Source: Bidens hawaiensis (taxonomy: Eukaryota; Streptophyta; Magnoliopsida; Asterales; Asteraceae). From it: a DNA stretch of 64,000 nt. Location: contig JAIQDT010000225.1 of the NCBI GenBank assembly GCA_021521415.1, forward strand, positions 124,001-188,000, given 5' to 3'. Below, in pieces: positions 11,802 to 21,400 of this stretch (position 1 is its first letter; each line of letters starts with the position of its first letter). The position numbers and the translations under genes are program-made. The notes beneath the pieces are model-generated. The model was not told the DNA's origin and searched no databases. It saw nothing but the letters and a program-made list of their open reading frames with translations.

Positions 11802-13249
11802 TTGGCTACACAGCATGAGGGTGATTTTGACTGGAGCAATCATGAAGAAGACATTGCAGATGACATCAAGAGGGCAAATGGCTTTGATTTTGAGAAAGAT
11901 GTTGGAACCTCATCTCAGGTACACTCTACTCCTATAGTTGATTTAAATGAAATTATCAATGGATTAACTGTAAAGGTAGGCAAGCTGGAGGGTGAGTGTT
12001 TTAGGAAACAAAGTATCATCAATAGGTATGAAGCAAGTGAGTTGATTAATGAAGAGAAAGTTAAAAGTTTAGAAGATGATTGTATAAGCAGCTATAGAGC
12101 TCAAAAAAGGTACACTACTGAGATAGATGGGATGAAGAAGATGATTATAGAAAAAAAGGTGCAGAACACAAAGTTGCAAGTTGAAAATGAATTTCTTAAG
12201 AACTTGGTTTCCACAAGAAACATTTGTGGTATTCTGAATCAAGTGAAAGAGGAAGACAAATACAAATCAGTTCCACCACCATTCAACAACAACTTTATGG
12301 CCAAGGTAGACAAAGAGAAGAGCGATGCATATCTACAACAATTAAGAGATGTCTTTCAAGACAAAGAAGAATTTGTTGATCTTTACAAGAATGTTGAGGT
12401 GAATGAAGAAGGAGAATTTATGACAAAAGAAAAGTTGAAAGAATATCAATTGGAGTACAAGTCTCTGAAGATGATTTTGATTCTGATGATCTGAATGCAG
12501 ATGACTTAAGTGATTTGAGTGATCATATCACTGATGAAGAAATCAAAGCTGCTGATAGGGGTAGAAGATTGAAGAAACCAGAATCAATTGAAAAACTTCC
12601 ATTGTATCCACCTGTCACACCAAGAATGAAGAAACAAAATGAAAGAATGAAGAGAGAGCATGTGTATTTTGGCATATGTGAGAAGAAAAAGATAAGCTAC
12701 AATGCAGTAAGGCCACCAAGCAAGGTTGTATTGGAAAGGATAAAGAACAACAACAAGAAAAAGTTGACTGATACAGTTGATGTTGAAAACTTTATCCCTG
12801 TTTATCCAGTTTTCTCTAGTCATGAGGTGTTTGATATTGGGGAAGTGGAAACTTTGAAAGAATATGAGAAGAGGCAGTCAAGACATAAGGAAAGCATAGA
12901 CGAAGAACCTTTGGTTAAGAAGAAAATTGTCTTTGTCAAGAGTAAAGTTGAAAGACAAGACATCAAGATTGAGGAATTTGTTCCTTTCTCAATTGATTTT
13001 GATGGCATGAAGAATCAAAAGACACTTGGAGTCAAAGAACCTAGACCAAGTGAAAGGTTTAAGAAAGGAAGTGATCATGAAAAATACAAGGGACAAGTTT
13101 GGTGCAAAAAATGTGATGAATATGGACACCACACTGATTCCTGTAATAAGAGATTCAACTTCAAACCTTTTCATGTCCCAGATGAGACAAAGTATGGACA
13201 AGAATTTTTTCTGTACAGGCAAAAGTATGACGCATACCTGGGAAAATGA
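11802..13249 (+). pseudogene. gag-pol linker of A with coiled coil and second zinc knuckle
   Basis: Two open stretches (11802-12494 and 12515-13249) in different frames. The first is rich in Glu and Lys with heptad-like spacing (around VKSLEDDC and GMKKMIIEKKV), a probable coiled coil. The second ends with a second CCHC knuckle, CKKCDEYGHHTDSC (about 13102-13143). Element F has the same layout (56947-58212). A coiled coil in gag is known for Sireviruses. A second knuckle about 550 codons after the first is less usual and is discussed in the findings. The frame change at 12494-12515 is probably a small deletion. Confidence 0.7.
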
Positions 13250-13878
13250 AGGGTGTGTGGAAAAGAGGCAGTGAGTGAAGATGATTTGAAAGTAGCAGCA
13301 GAGACTAAGAAAGAAAAGAAAGCTGATGTGAAGACAAAGAGACATGTGACTGAATTAGTTAGAAGAAGCAAGTCTCCTCAGAAGTCTGAGAAAGTTCTCA
13401 CAAAATTTTTCAACCTTTGAGAATTGTCCCAACACAGTATACAAAATCAGTCAAGTCTGATGATTCTCAAGGACCTCCAAGTAGTGAAAAGGTAAGAAAC
13501 AAAGGTGTCTTTCCTAGAAAGAAACCAACTGAACTAACTGGTGATGAAAAGTTTCTATTGAAACATGGTTATGAACCTCAAGGATTCCTTTGGAAACCTA
13601 AGGTTGAAACTAAGGTGGAAGTGATTGCTGATGTAAAAGATTACTCAGAAAAGAAAGACTATGTTGTTCAAGACTGTGAAAGTGCACTGAGAGAGTGCAA
13701 AAATCCAACTTCATTTGTGAAAACTCCAAGAGAGTGTGGTTATGAAACTGAGAATTCAGACAATCTTGAGTTAATACATGAAGATCCTGAACCCATAACA
13801 CTCACACCCAAAGCTGCTACTGAAAACGAAACTGATGTTTTGCAAGTTGAAATAGCTTGCACTTCATCACTTAACTAA
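13250..13878 (+). pseudogene. C-terminal gag linker of A ending at a stop
   Basis: A Lys- and Glu-rich segment. A frame lesion separates 13250-13416 from the open part 13417-13878. A conserved block FLLKHGYEPQGFLWKPK (about 13550-13600) has a direct counterpart in F (58508-58560). The frame ends in Leu-Asn-TAA at 13876-13878, directly before the protease. The same Leu-Asn-stop end is seen in F and in B. No catalytic motif is present. Confidence 0.65.
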
Positions 13879-13901
13879 TTAATTTCTTTGATTGGTGCAG
13901 G
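13876..13901 (+). promoter_or_regulatory. gag-pol border of A: stop plus splice-acceptor-like sequence
   Basis: TAA (13876-13878) is followed by a T-rich run and GGTGCAG (13895-13901), which looks like a 3' splice site. Pol continues in a frame +1 to the linker. F (58807-58832) and B (35904-35927, minus strand) have the same design. It may mark an intron end or a recoding site; the sequence alone does not decide. Confidence 0.45.
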
Positions 13902-15249
13902 AACAGTCCACTCCACTGAATGAAGTGTGGTATATGGACAATGGATGTTCTAGGCATATGACTTGTGACAAGAGGTCACTTGTTAATTTTGAAGAGAAGT
14001 TTGAAGGTCCTGTGGCATTTGACAGTGATGAGAATGGGGGAAAGATAGTTGGAAAGGGAATTTTACCAAATCGAAAAGTCTCACTTGACAATGTGTTTTA
14101 TGTTGAGGGACTACAATATAACCTGTTGAGCATATCACAGATGTGTGATAAGGGTTATAAAGTTGGTTTTGATGACTCACATTGTTTCATTCTAAAACCT
14201 GAGTTAGTGATCCCACCATACATGATTATGATGATGGCCCCAAGAAATGGCAACTTATATGAGCTCAACATGAAAGAAGCTGTTTCAAGAGGTGGTACAT
14301 GTTTTGTTTCCAAAGCCACTGAAAATGAGTCAAAATTGTGGCATAGGAAATTGTGTCACGTGAATCTGAAACATATGAACAAACTTGTGAAAGGTGAGCA
14401 TGTAATTGGTTTACCTACAAGGGAGTTCAAATTAGATGATAATTGTATATCATGTCAAAAAGGCAAGCAACACAAGCATCTCATAAGACAAAACTCATCA
14501 ATTCAATTGATCAAGTGCTTGAATTACTTCACATGGATCTCTTTGGTCCTGTGAGTGTCCCAAGCATAGGAAAGAAAAGATATTGTCTAGTGATCATTGA
14601 TGATTATTCAAGATATACATGGGTTTATTTTCTGAGAACAAAAGATGAGACTGCAGATTTGATTAAGAGCTGTGTGACAAGGATTGAGAATCAACTGGAT
14701 AAGAGGGTTAAAGTGATGAGAAGTGACAATGGTACTGAGTTCAAAAATGGAGTGATTGAAAAATTTTGTGCAGAAAAGGGTATTCTACAGTAATTCTCAG
14801 CTCCTAGAACTCCTGAACAAAATGGTGTTGCAGAAAGAAGAAACAGGACACTCATTGAAGCTGCAAGAACCATGCTAGCAGATGCTAACTTACCAGTTAC
14901 ATTTTGGGCAGAAGCCATTAATACAACATGCTATGTTCAGAACAAGGTACTTCTCAACAAAAGACACAACAAGACTCCATATGAAATTTTCTTTAATAGG
15001 AACCCCTACATCAAGTTTTTCAAACCTTTTGGATGCAAATGTTCACTCTTGAACACCAAGGACTATTTAAACAAGTTTCAAGCTAAATCCTTGGATTGCC
15101 TCTCTGTTGGTTACTCTACACACTCAAAAGCTTACAGGGTATATGTGAAAGATCATATGAGTGTGATTGAATCACCTGACATTATCTATAATGAGAATCA
15201 ATTCAACAATGTAATGGTGCAGCATGGCTGTTTGATCATGAAAAATTGA
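13892..15249 (+). pseudogene. pol of A: protease and integrase part
   Basis: The protease motif reads WYMDNGCSRHMT; the catalytic Asp-Ser/Thr-Gly is Asp-Asn-Gly (AAT at 13940-13942), which should impair activity. An integrase HHCC zinc domain (LWHRKLCH ... CISCQKGK) follows at about 14337-14465. A frameshift near 14470 moves to the frame 14443-15249. The integrase core keeps Asp (HMDLFG), Asp (RSDNGTEF) and Glu (VAERRN), with an in-frame TAA at 14791 between the second Asp and the Glu. Family length is normal otherwise. It would have processed the polyprotein and inserted the cDNA; with these lesions it is dead. Confidence 0.85.
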
Positions 15250-17233
15250 TTAAGTCATTCAAGATTTATCCTGAAGACTTTGATGATTCATTCTACAAGA
15301 CCAGTCTGATTGAAGAGAAAAATAAGAAAACATTGGACTTGGAAAAGTTATGGAAGAAGGTTGCAAGTAAAGAAAAGGAATATTCATTCATAAAGGATCC
15401 CTCAAGTGAAATTGTTGAACAAGTTCAAACAATGATCAGGAGAACAATCACAATCCAGAACATGATCATGCAGACATCAATCAAGACAATCAAGAAATGC
15501 AAAATGATCAAGTTCTGAATGAGGGAAACCCAAGCAACCAAGCAAGTGAAGAGGAAGCTGTATCAACAGCAAGGTTTCAAGATCTGTTTGAAAGATTGAA
15601 TATGGGAAACAATGGTGCATCCACTTCAAGACAAAATAATGAAGAAGCACCAGAGTTTCATGATGCTGAAACTGAATTGATCTTTGAGGAACCAGATCTC
15701 AATGAATAAAATCTTGACACTAATGTGTCTGCTGATATAATAGTTCAAACCCCTTATGTTGAAAAGAATCATCCTTCTGAAAACATCATTGGAGATATAT
15801 ATGAAAGAGTTACAAGAAGTCATTCTGAATCTGCAAAAATCTGTTTGTACTCTTGCTTTCTATCCAAGATAGAACCAAAGAACATTGTTCAAGCGCTGAA
15901 GGACAATAGCTGGGTAGAAGCAACGCAAGAGGAGTTGGCTTAGTTAAGAGATTTACATGTTTGGGATCTTGTGGATAGGCCAAGAAACAGATCTGCAATT
16001 GGAAAAAAATGGGTTTTCAGAAATAAAAGGGATGAGAGGGGTATTGTGATTAAGAATAAGGATAGACTTGTTGCACTTAGATGCCTACAAGAAGAAGGAA
16101 TTGACTTTGAGGAAGTCTTTGCACCAGTTGCAAGACTTGAAGCTATTAGGATTTTTCTTGCCTATACTGTCTCAAAGAACATTAGGGTATTCCAGCTTGA
16201 TGTCAAGTCAGCATTCCTAAATGAAAAGATTGATGAAGAGGTGTATGTGGCTCAACCACCAGGTTTTGAGGATCCAGTGTATCCTAATAGGGTGTATAAG
16301 CTAAACAAAGCCCTATATGGGTTACATCAGGCTCCTAGAGCATGGTATGATGAGTTGTCAAACCATCCTCTTGAAAATGGTTTCCAAAGGGGAGCCATTG
16401 ACAAGACACTCTTCTACAAAAGGAAGGGATCCGAATTGCTGTTGTTACAAGTCTATATGGATGATATCATCTTTGGGTCAACCAATGTACAAATGTGTAT
16501 GGAGTTTGAAGGGTACATTTTGAATAAATTCAAATGTCAGGAATTTAAAACTGCTTCAACTCCAATGGGCACAAAAGAAAAGATGATAGCTGCTGAAAAG
16601 GGGGAGCATGTGGATGAACATGAATAAAGAGCCAAAATTGGATCCCTGATGTACCTAACTGCTACAAGACCTGACATTATGTATCCTGTGTGTATCTGTG
16701 CAAGACTCCAGTCAAGTCCAAAAGTTTCTCACATGAATGCGGTCAAGATAATCTTTAGATATTTGAAAGGAAGACCAGACTTGGGGATTTGGTATCCAAT
16801 GAACTAGTCTTTTGATTTGATTGCCTACACAGATAGTGATTATGATGGCTGCAACATGAGCAGGAAGTCAACCTCAGGTGGATGTCAATCTTTGGGAGAC
16901 AGGCTAGTGTCACGGCAATGCAAGAAGCAGACCACTGTGTCAATATCAACTGCAGAAGCTGAATACATTGCTGCATCTGCTTGCTGTGGACAAGTTCTCT
17001 GGATTCAGAACCAAATGCTGGACTATGGTTTGAATTTTCTGAACACCCCTATTTTTATTGACAATACTGCTGCATATTTTACTGTTAAGAATCCAGTACA
17101 ACATTTTAAGACTAAGCACATTGAGATCAGACATCACTTTATAAGTGACTGTAGTGAAAAAGGTTTGATTGAGATGAAAAGAGTTGATACAAGTGACAAC
17201 TTGGCTGACCTATTCACCAAACCACTTGATTGA
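15246..17233 (+). pseudogene. pol of A: reverse transcriptase and RNase H part
   Basis: Acidic spacer (15246-15943, several frames), then copia-type reverse transcriptase from about 15950. Motifs are [29 protein letters not shown] and the catalytic [12 protein letters not shown] near 16456. After MEFEG (16500) about 30 codons present in F are missing in frame, up to ILNKFKC. The same frame continues through TAA 16625, TAG 16807 and TGA 17231. RNase H keeps YTDSDYDG, STAEAEYIAAS and ADLFTKPLD. This copy is inactive but retains the order of a full copia pol. Confidence 0.85.
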
Positions 17234-19612
17234 ACCAGATTTAACTTTCTTTTGAAAGCCCTGGCATGATCAACTCTGATGAAGTCTGATTGAGGATGTG
17301 TTCTTGTTTATGCAAACTGACTATCTTTAGAATGCTATCTTGAATGTTGTGTGAATATGTTTGATTATGATACTTTTTAATGTTGACTGATATGTGCTTA
17401 AGTGATTATCTGCGCAAATTAGGTGTCATTGACGCTTATGACTGCTTGTCAGTTAACTGTTTTGATGTCAAGATAAGTAGTTCTTGAATTGTCAAAAATT
17501 TAATTTGCTTGTCTGATGTCATGATTAAATGTTTGATTATGTGTTTAATCTGATCTGATGATGTTGTTAGGATTTGTTAGACTGTGAATTGTGTGAAGTC
17601 TGCTTGTTTTAATGATATCATTGATAATCATGATTTGATTATGTTATGCTTGTATTTGTGTCAAATGTGTTTTCATGTCAAAATGCTATGCTAAATTGAG
17701 AATGCTAAGAAAAACTTTTGATCAAAACTATTTTTGATAACACGGAGCAAGTTGTCAATGGTGCTGAGATATGATAATACTATTCAGTTTAAGCCTTGTA
17801 GAAGCTTAAAAGGAATTTTTCAATGAAGAGTCTCAAAACGTTACCTTTGCTTAATATCATGTCATTTGCTCAAGTTGGAAAGGCATATACTTGTATAAGT
17901 TTGGTTTTGTCACCTGTTCTCAGAATTGATAGGATAACCATTAACCTGGAAAACTAAAAGCATTTGGGGCAATTGTAATTTGTTTTCTATTCTTTCACTT
18001 AAAATTATGTCAATAACTCTATTTTGAAAGGACATGTACTCACATATATGTTTGGTCCTATTGACCACTTGTGGTCAAACAGAACAGCCATTTACCTGTC
18101 AAATAAGAGATATTGGGGTGTCTGAATTTTAAACTGTGTTATTTTAGGAAATGATAGTACATTGACTACTTAGCCAATCATATGGATTTAATACGACAAA
18201 AGGGCACTTAGTACAGTCATTAACATGTATGGTTGCTTTCTCATGATGTGTAAAATCTAAGGTGATATAAACATAAAGAAACTACTAAGTCTTATGTGGA
18301 GTTACATTGTTGTCTATGCATGTTCCAAGGTATATCTTTCCAAATGATAGGCAGAAAAGTGATTATCCTGTCATACACAAGCCTGTTGGTATTTGATCAC
18401 CAAAATGAAATGTCTGATTTAAAGGGAATGACAAAGAACAACTGTGAACTACATGATTTTAAAATATTATCAACCAAAAGTTGCTCTATGTTCACAAACT
18501 TTTATAAAGAAAATGCAAACATGAGGGTTAATCCTAGAACTACAGGGGTGGAGGCAGTCATATAAGTCCTTTAAACATTCCGAATGAAAGGCCTGTAAGT
18601 TCGACTTGCGTAGCATGTAAGTCCAACGTTCAACCTCATATATGTTTGTAAATTTTGAAAAGAAAAATCCAACATTTTTATAAATATGTTATGTCATTAA
18701 AATTTTGACCAAATCCAGGGGGGTCAAGGTCAAATTGGAGTGATCTGGAGAAAACCAAATAAGCCTTGACAATAGATAAGGAGCATCAGAAAACAACACG
18801 TGTTATCCATTAAGAATTATGAATATTAATTGAAAATTAATCATATCACCAAAGAGATGAAATTCATGTTAAGTCTAGACCTGCTGTTGAGCTGTCTATG
18901 TTGTCATAATAATGCTGAGAATGATGTATTGAGAAAGCTACTTAGTCAATATGATCCCATTCTTGTGATCTTTTCAGCAAATGCAAAGAAATGTTTTTAA
19001 GAATCATAACTGAAATTTGATCTCTAAATGCACCATTTGCTCTTAAACAATGAGTTTTTAATGATAAATATAACTGATATTTTGTTTAAGTCAAAAAGTG
19101 TTGCATTTTACCAACAAAAGGTTGATTATGAAATTTCGGGTAAGGTTTGATGATTTATAACCTTTCCGGGCACACTTAGATGTTTTTATCTAAGTTTCTT
19201 AATTTTGGAAATCGTTGGAATACTTTTAACACTTTTCGGGTAGAGTACTCTATTCTACTTACTTTTCGAGCAAGCCTGTTATTTATATATGTTTGAATAT
19301 GATACTCTAGCAAGCTTTAGTGATTTTGAACTTCCTAGCACACTTAGGTGTTTTACTGTTTAAATTCAGTTCTAGCATGCTTTGTCTTTTAGTGATTATG
19401 AATCTTTGAAATTATAAGTGTTTTCGGGCAGACTTAGTTTCCCGGGCACACTTTGAAGTTTCAAATGTTCCCCTAATATACTTGGTAATTTCAAAAATTA
19501 ACTTTCCGAGTACACTTTGTGTTAAGAATCCACTTCTCGCACACTTTGTATTTCTTGGAAGGTTTTTCGGGCACACTTTGCATCAAAATATGCTTGACTG
19601 AATGTGTCAATG
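17234..19612 (+). other. Spacer between pol and aORF of A, partly conserved with F
   Basis: No convincing gene. Many blocks align with F 62329-63960, for example around 18296-18400, 18590-18640 and 18880-18990. Two GTAAGT donor-like words 22 bases apart (18595-18600 and 18617-18622) and a GATCTTTTCAG acceptor-like word ending at 18977 are conserved in F with the same spacing. The motif CTTAGTCAATATGATCCC (18941-18958) precedes the acceptor-like word. From 19130 on, short CGGGTAAGGT and CGGGCACACTT words recur. Confidence 0.65.
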
Positions 19613-19800
19613 TTATTCGGGTAAGGTTTGTGCTAGATCTGTGTTAGACTATGTTATTCGGGTAAGGTCTGTGCTAGACTAAGTTATTCGGGTAAGGTCT
19701 GTGCTAGACTAAGTTATTCGGGTAAGGTCTGTGATAGACTAAGTTATTCGGGCAAGGTCTGTGCTAGACAAGGTTATTCAGGTAAGGTTTAATACTTGAC
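19613..19800. repeat. 30-bp tandem repeat in the spacer of A
   Basis: Units start with TTATTCGGGTAAGG at 19613, 19654, 19684, 19714, 19744 and 19774. The first unit is 41 bp, the next four 30 bp and nearly identical, and the last decays. The GGGTAAGGT core is the same word that recurs in the LTR of A. Confidence 0.9.
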
Positions 19801-19908
19801 TATTATCGGGTAAGGTTTTTAGGTAAAACTTTTAATGGATAAGATTATTATATAACAGCTAGTAACTCACTAAACGACAAAATGCATTTAAAATCCACTT
19901 TCAAAAGG

Positions 19909-20284
19909 TATATAAGAGGGAGTGAGAGAAGTTTTCAACATTATTTTCCCCCTCTCTCTCTCTCCTTTCACTGATTGTTCTCTAAAAACATAACCGACTT
20001 ATTGCATTCATCATTAATCCTAACCCTAATTTATCAGCCCTCACAATCTGACTCGGTAAGCTTTAATTAAATGTTTTCCGACCACGATTAAGTGAAAATA
20101 GGCTCTGATTATTCATGTTTACTAATATCTCTGTTTTATGTGTAGGTTATAAACTTGTCGAAGAACAGGTTCTTAATGATATTTCTTTCTTTCTTCTTCT
20201 TCAAAATTATAACTTGAAATTAGTTAAGTTGTGAACTTTAGGACTAATTTTTTCCTTGAATGTGTTTGATTATGTTTTTCAGAT
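19909..20284 (+). promoter_or_regulatory. TATA box and intron-bearing leader upstream of the A aORF
   Basis: TATATAAG at 19909-19916 is followed about 30 bp later by a CT-rich leader (19947-19967). A donor at 20056 (CG-GTAAGC) pairs well with an acceptor at 20145 (TACTAATATC ... TTTTATGTGTAG), giving a 90-bp intron with a good branch site. A second possible intron runs from about 20169 (CAG-GTTCTT) to 20282 (GTTTTTCAG), two bases before the ATG. The layout is like a plant gene promoter, placed inside a retrotransposon. Splicing is predicted only. Confidence 0.5.
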
Positions 20285-20994
20285 ATGGCGGATGCAAATC
20301 AACCAAGATATGCCTTTGAGCACAAGCAAAACATGTGTGCCTTGCTGCAAGTTATTCCGTCAAATGAAGAAGTTGCAGTAATGATAAGATGGCTACAACG
20401 ATCCAACATTAATTTCGCTTTGACTGAATATCCTACGATCTACCGAAATCATTCACTTGATTTTTGGAGATCCGCAAGATTGTATGATGATGTTTACGGA
20501 AAGAGGATTGAAGACACAGTTGCGAATCAAGAAATTCACATAGATGAAAGAGTGATTCGAAGATGCTTGAGGTTGAATGATGATAACCCAGAATCACTTC
20601 ATTTGACAACTACTCAACTATTCAGAATATTTAGTCAAATGATGGGTTATCAGGGGATTGTTCATGAAGGACAATTCCAGAAAGAAATGTTTCCTTTGTT
20701 ATATCGATTTGTGATTCATCACATCATTCAGGGTTTTGCCCCTCGAAAGGGATCATGGACTCTTATGAGTCGGGATCTGGCTAATGCCATAGTTGCTGTC
20801 CTATTCATATATCCTTTCAACTTTTCAAAGATGATTTTTGAAGGACTTGTGGGCAAATTGAAGAAGGCACAACATGATAGATTCTTACAATATCCCAAAT
20901 TTTTACAAATCCTTTTCAACTAGGTATTGGAATATTTACCTGTTACTGGAATCACACATTCGTTGCAAAATCCCGATACATACAAGAGAATGAC
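20285..20994 (+). pseudogene. aORF of A, N-terminal domain
   Basis: The extra ORF of A starts here (ATG two bases after an acceptor-like AG). Residues 1-212 form a globular-looking domain with FWRSARL, IHIDERVIRRCLRLND and a hydrophobic IVAVLFIYPF stretch. Related motifs occur in the E copy (FWDTAQY, IRCVLRFGDN). A TAG at 20921-20923 interrupts; the frame goes on to 20994, where element B is inserted. It resumes in frame at 40513-40518. No signal peptide or clear membrane helix is seen, so I do not call it an envelope protein. Function unknown. Confidence 0.75.
20990..20994. repeat. Target-site duplication ATGAC of element B, left copy
   Basis: ATGAC at 20990-20994 and again at 40513-40517 flank the outer LTRs of B. 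Removing B and one copy rejoins the aORF of A without a frame change. Confidence 0.9.
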
Positions 20995-21305
20995 TGATGA
21001 AACCCGTTAAGGATCTAGCTGCTAATACGATACAACGATTATAAACAAGATCTAAAGGTTAAATTATTACTTTATTGATAAATATGGATTAATACATTAT
21101 GGTGGATGGAAATAACTAATGGAGAGCATTAACTACTTAGATCTTGATCTCTCTCTAAATATGTACAAGTTCTCTACCTAAATTATGACATAATCTACCT
21201 ATTTATAGGCCAAAGCCCAATTCACAATAAATATAGATTAAATACGAAGACTAAACCGCCTATAACTTATTCGATCGCTACGGACACCGAAACCGTGCAC
21301 TAACA
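20995..21305 (-). repeat. 3' LTR of B (type 1)
   Basis: On the minus strand it runs TGTTAGTGCACGG ... TCATCA, 311 bp. It is nearly the same as 40202-40512. A TATAAATA box (minus strand) lies near 21205. Confidence 0.9.
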
Positions 21306-21400
21306 GACTCCCCCTTTTCCGTAGCTATCAAATACTTTATCCTTGAATACTTTAACTGCAAATCACCAGTCACAAACCGTGCACTAACAGACTCCCCCTT
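21306..21400 (-). repeat. Polypurine tract of B with a duplicated tract-LTR border
   Basis: Minus-strand AAAAGGGGGAGTC abuts the LTR. A 27-bp segment that spans the LTR start and the purine tract (21290-21316) is repeated exactly at 21374-21400, 84 bp further inside. Multiple purine tracts are known for Sireviruses. Confidence 0.8.

Noticed and set aside
18296..18565. 89-codon open frame in the A spacer
   Set aside because: The region aligns with F, but the F copy has indels that break the frame, so conservation is at the DNA level.
19613..19800. CRISPR-like regular repeats
   Set aside because: The units are directly adjacent with no unique spacers, in a plant retrotransposon.
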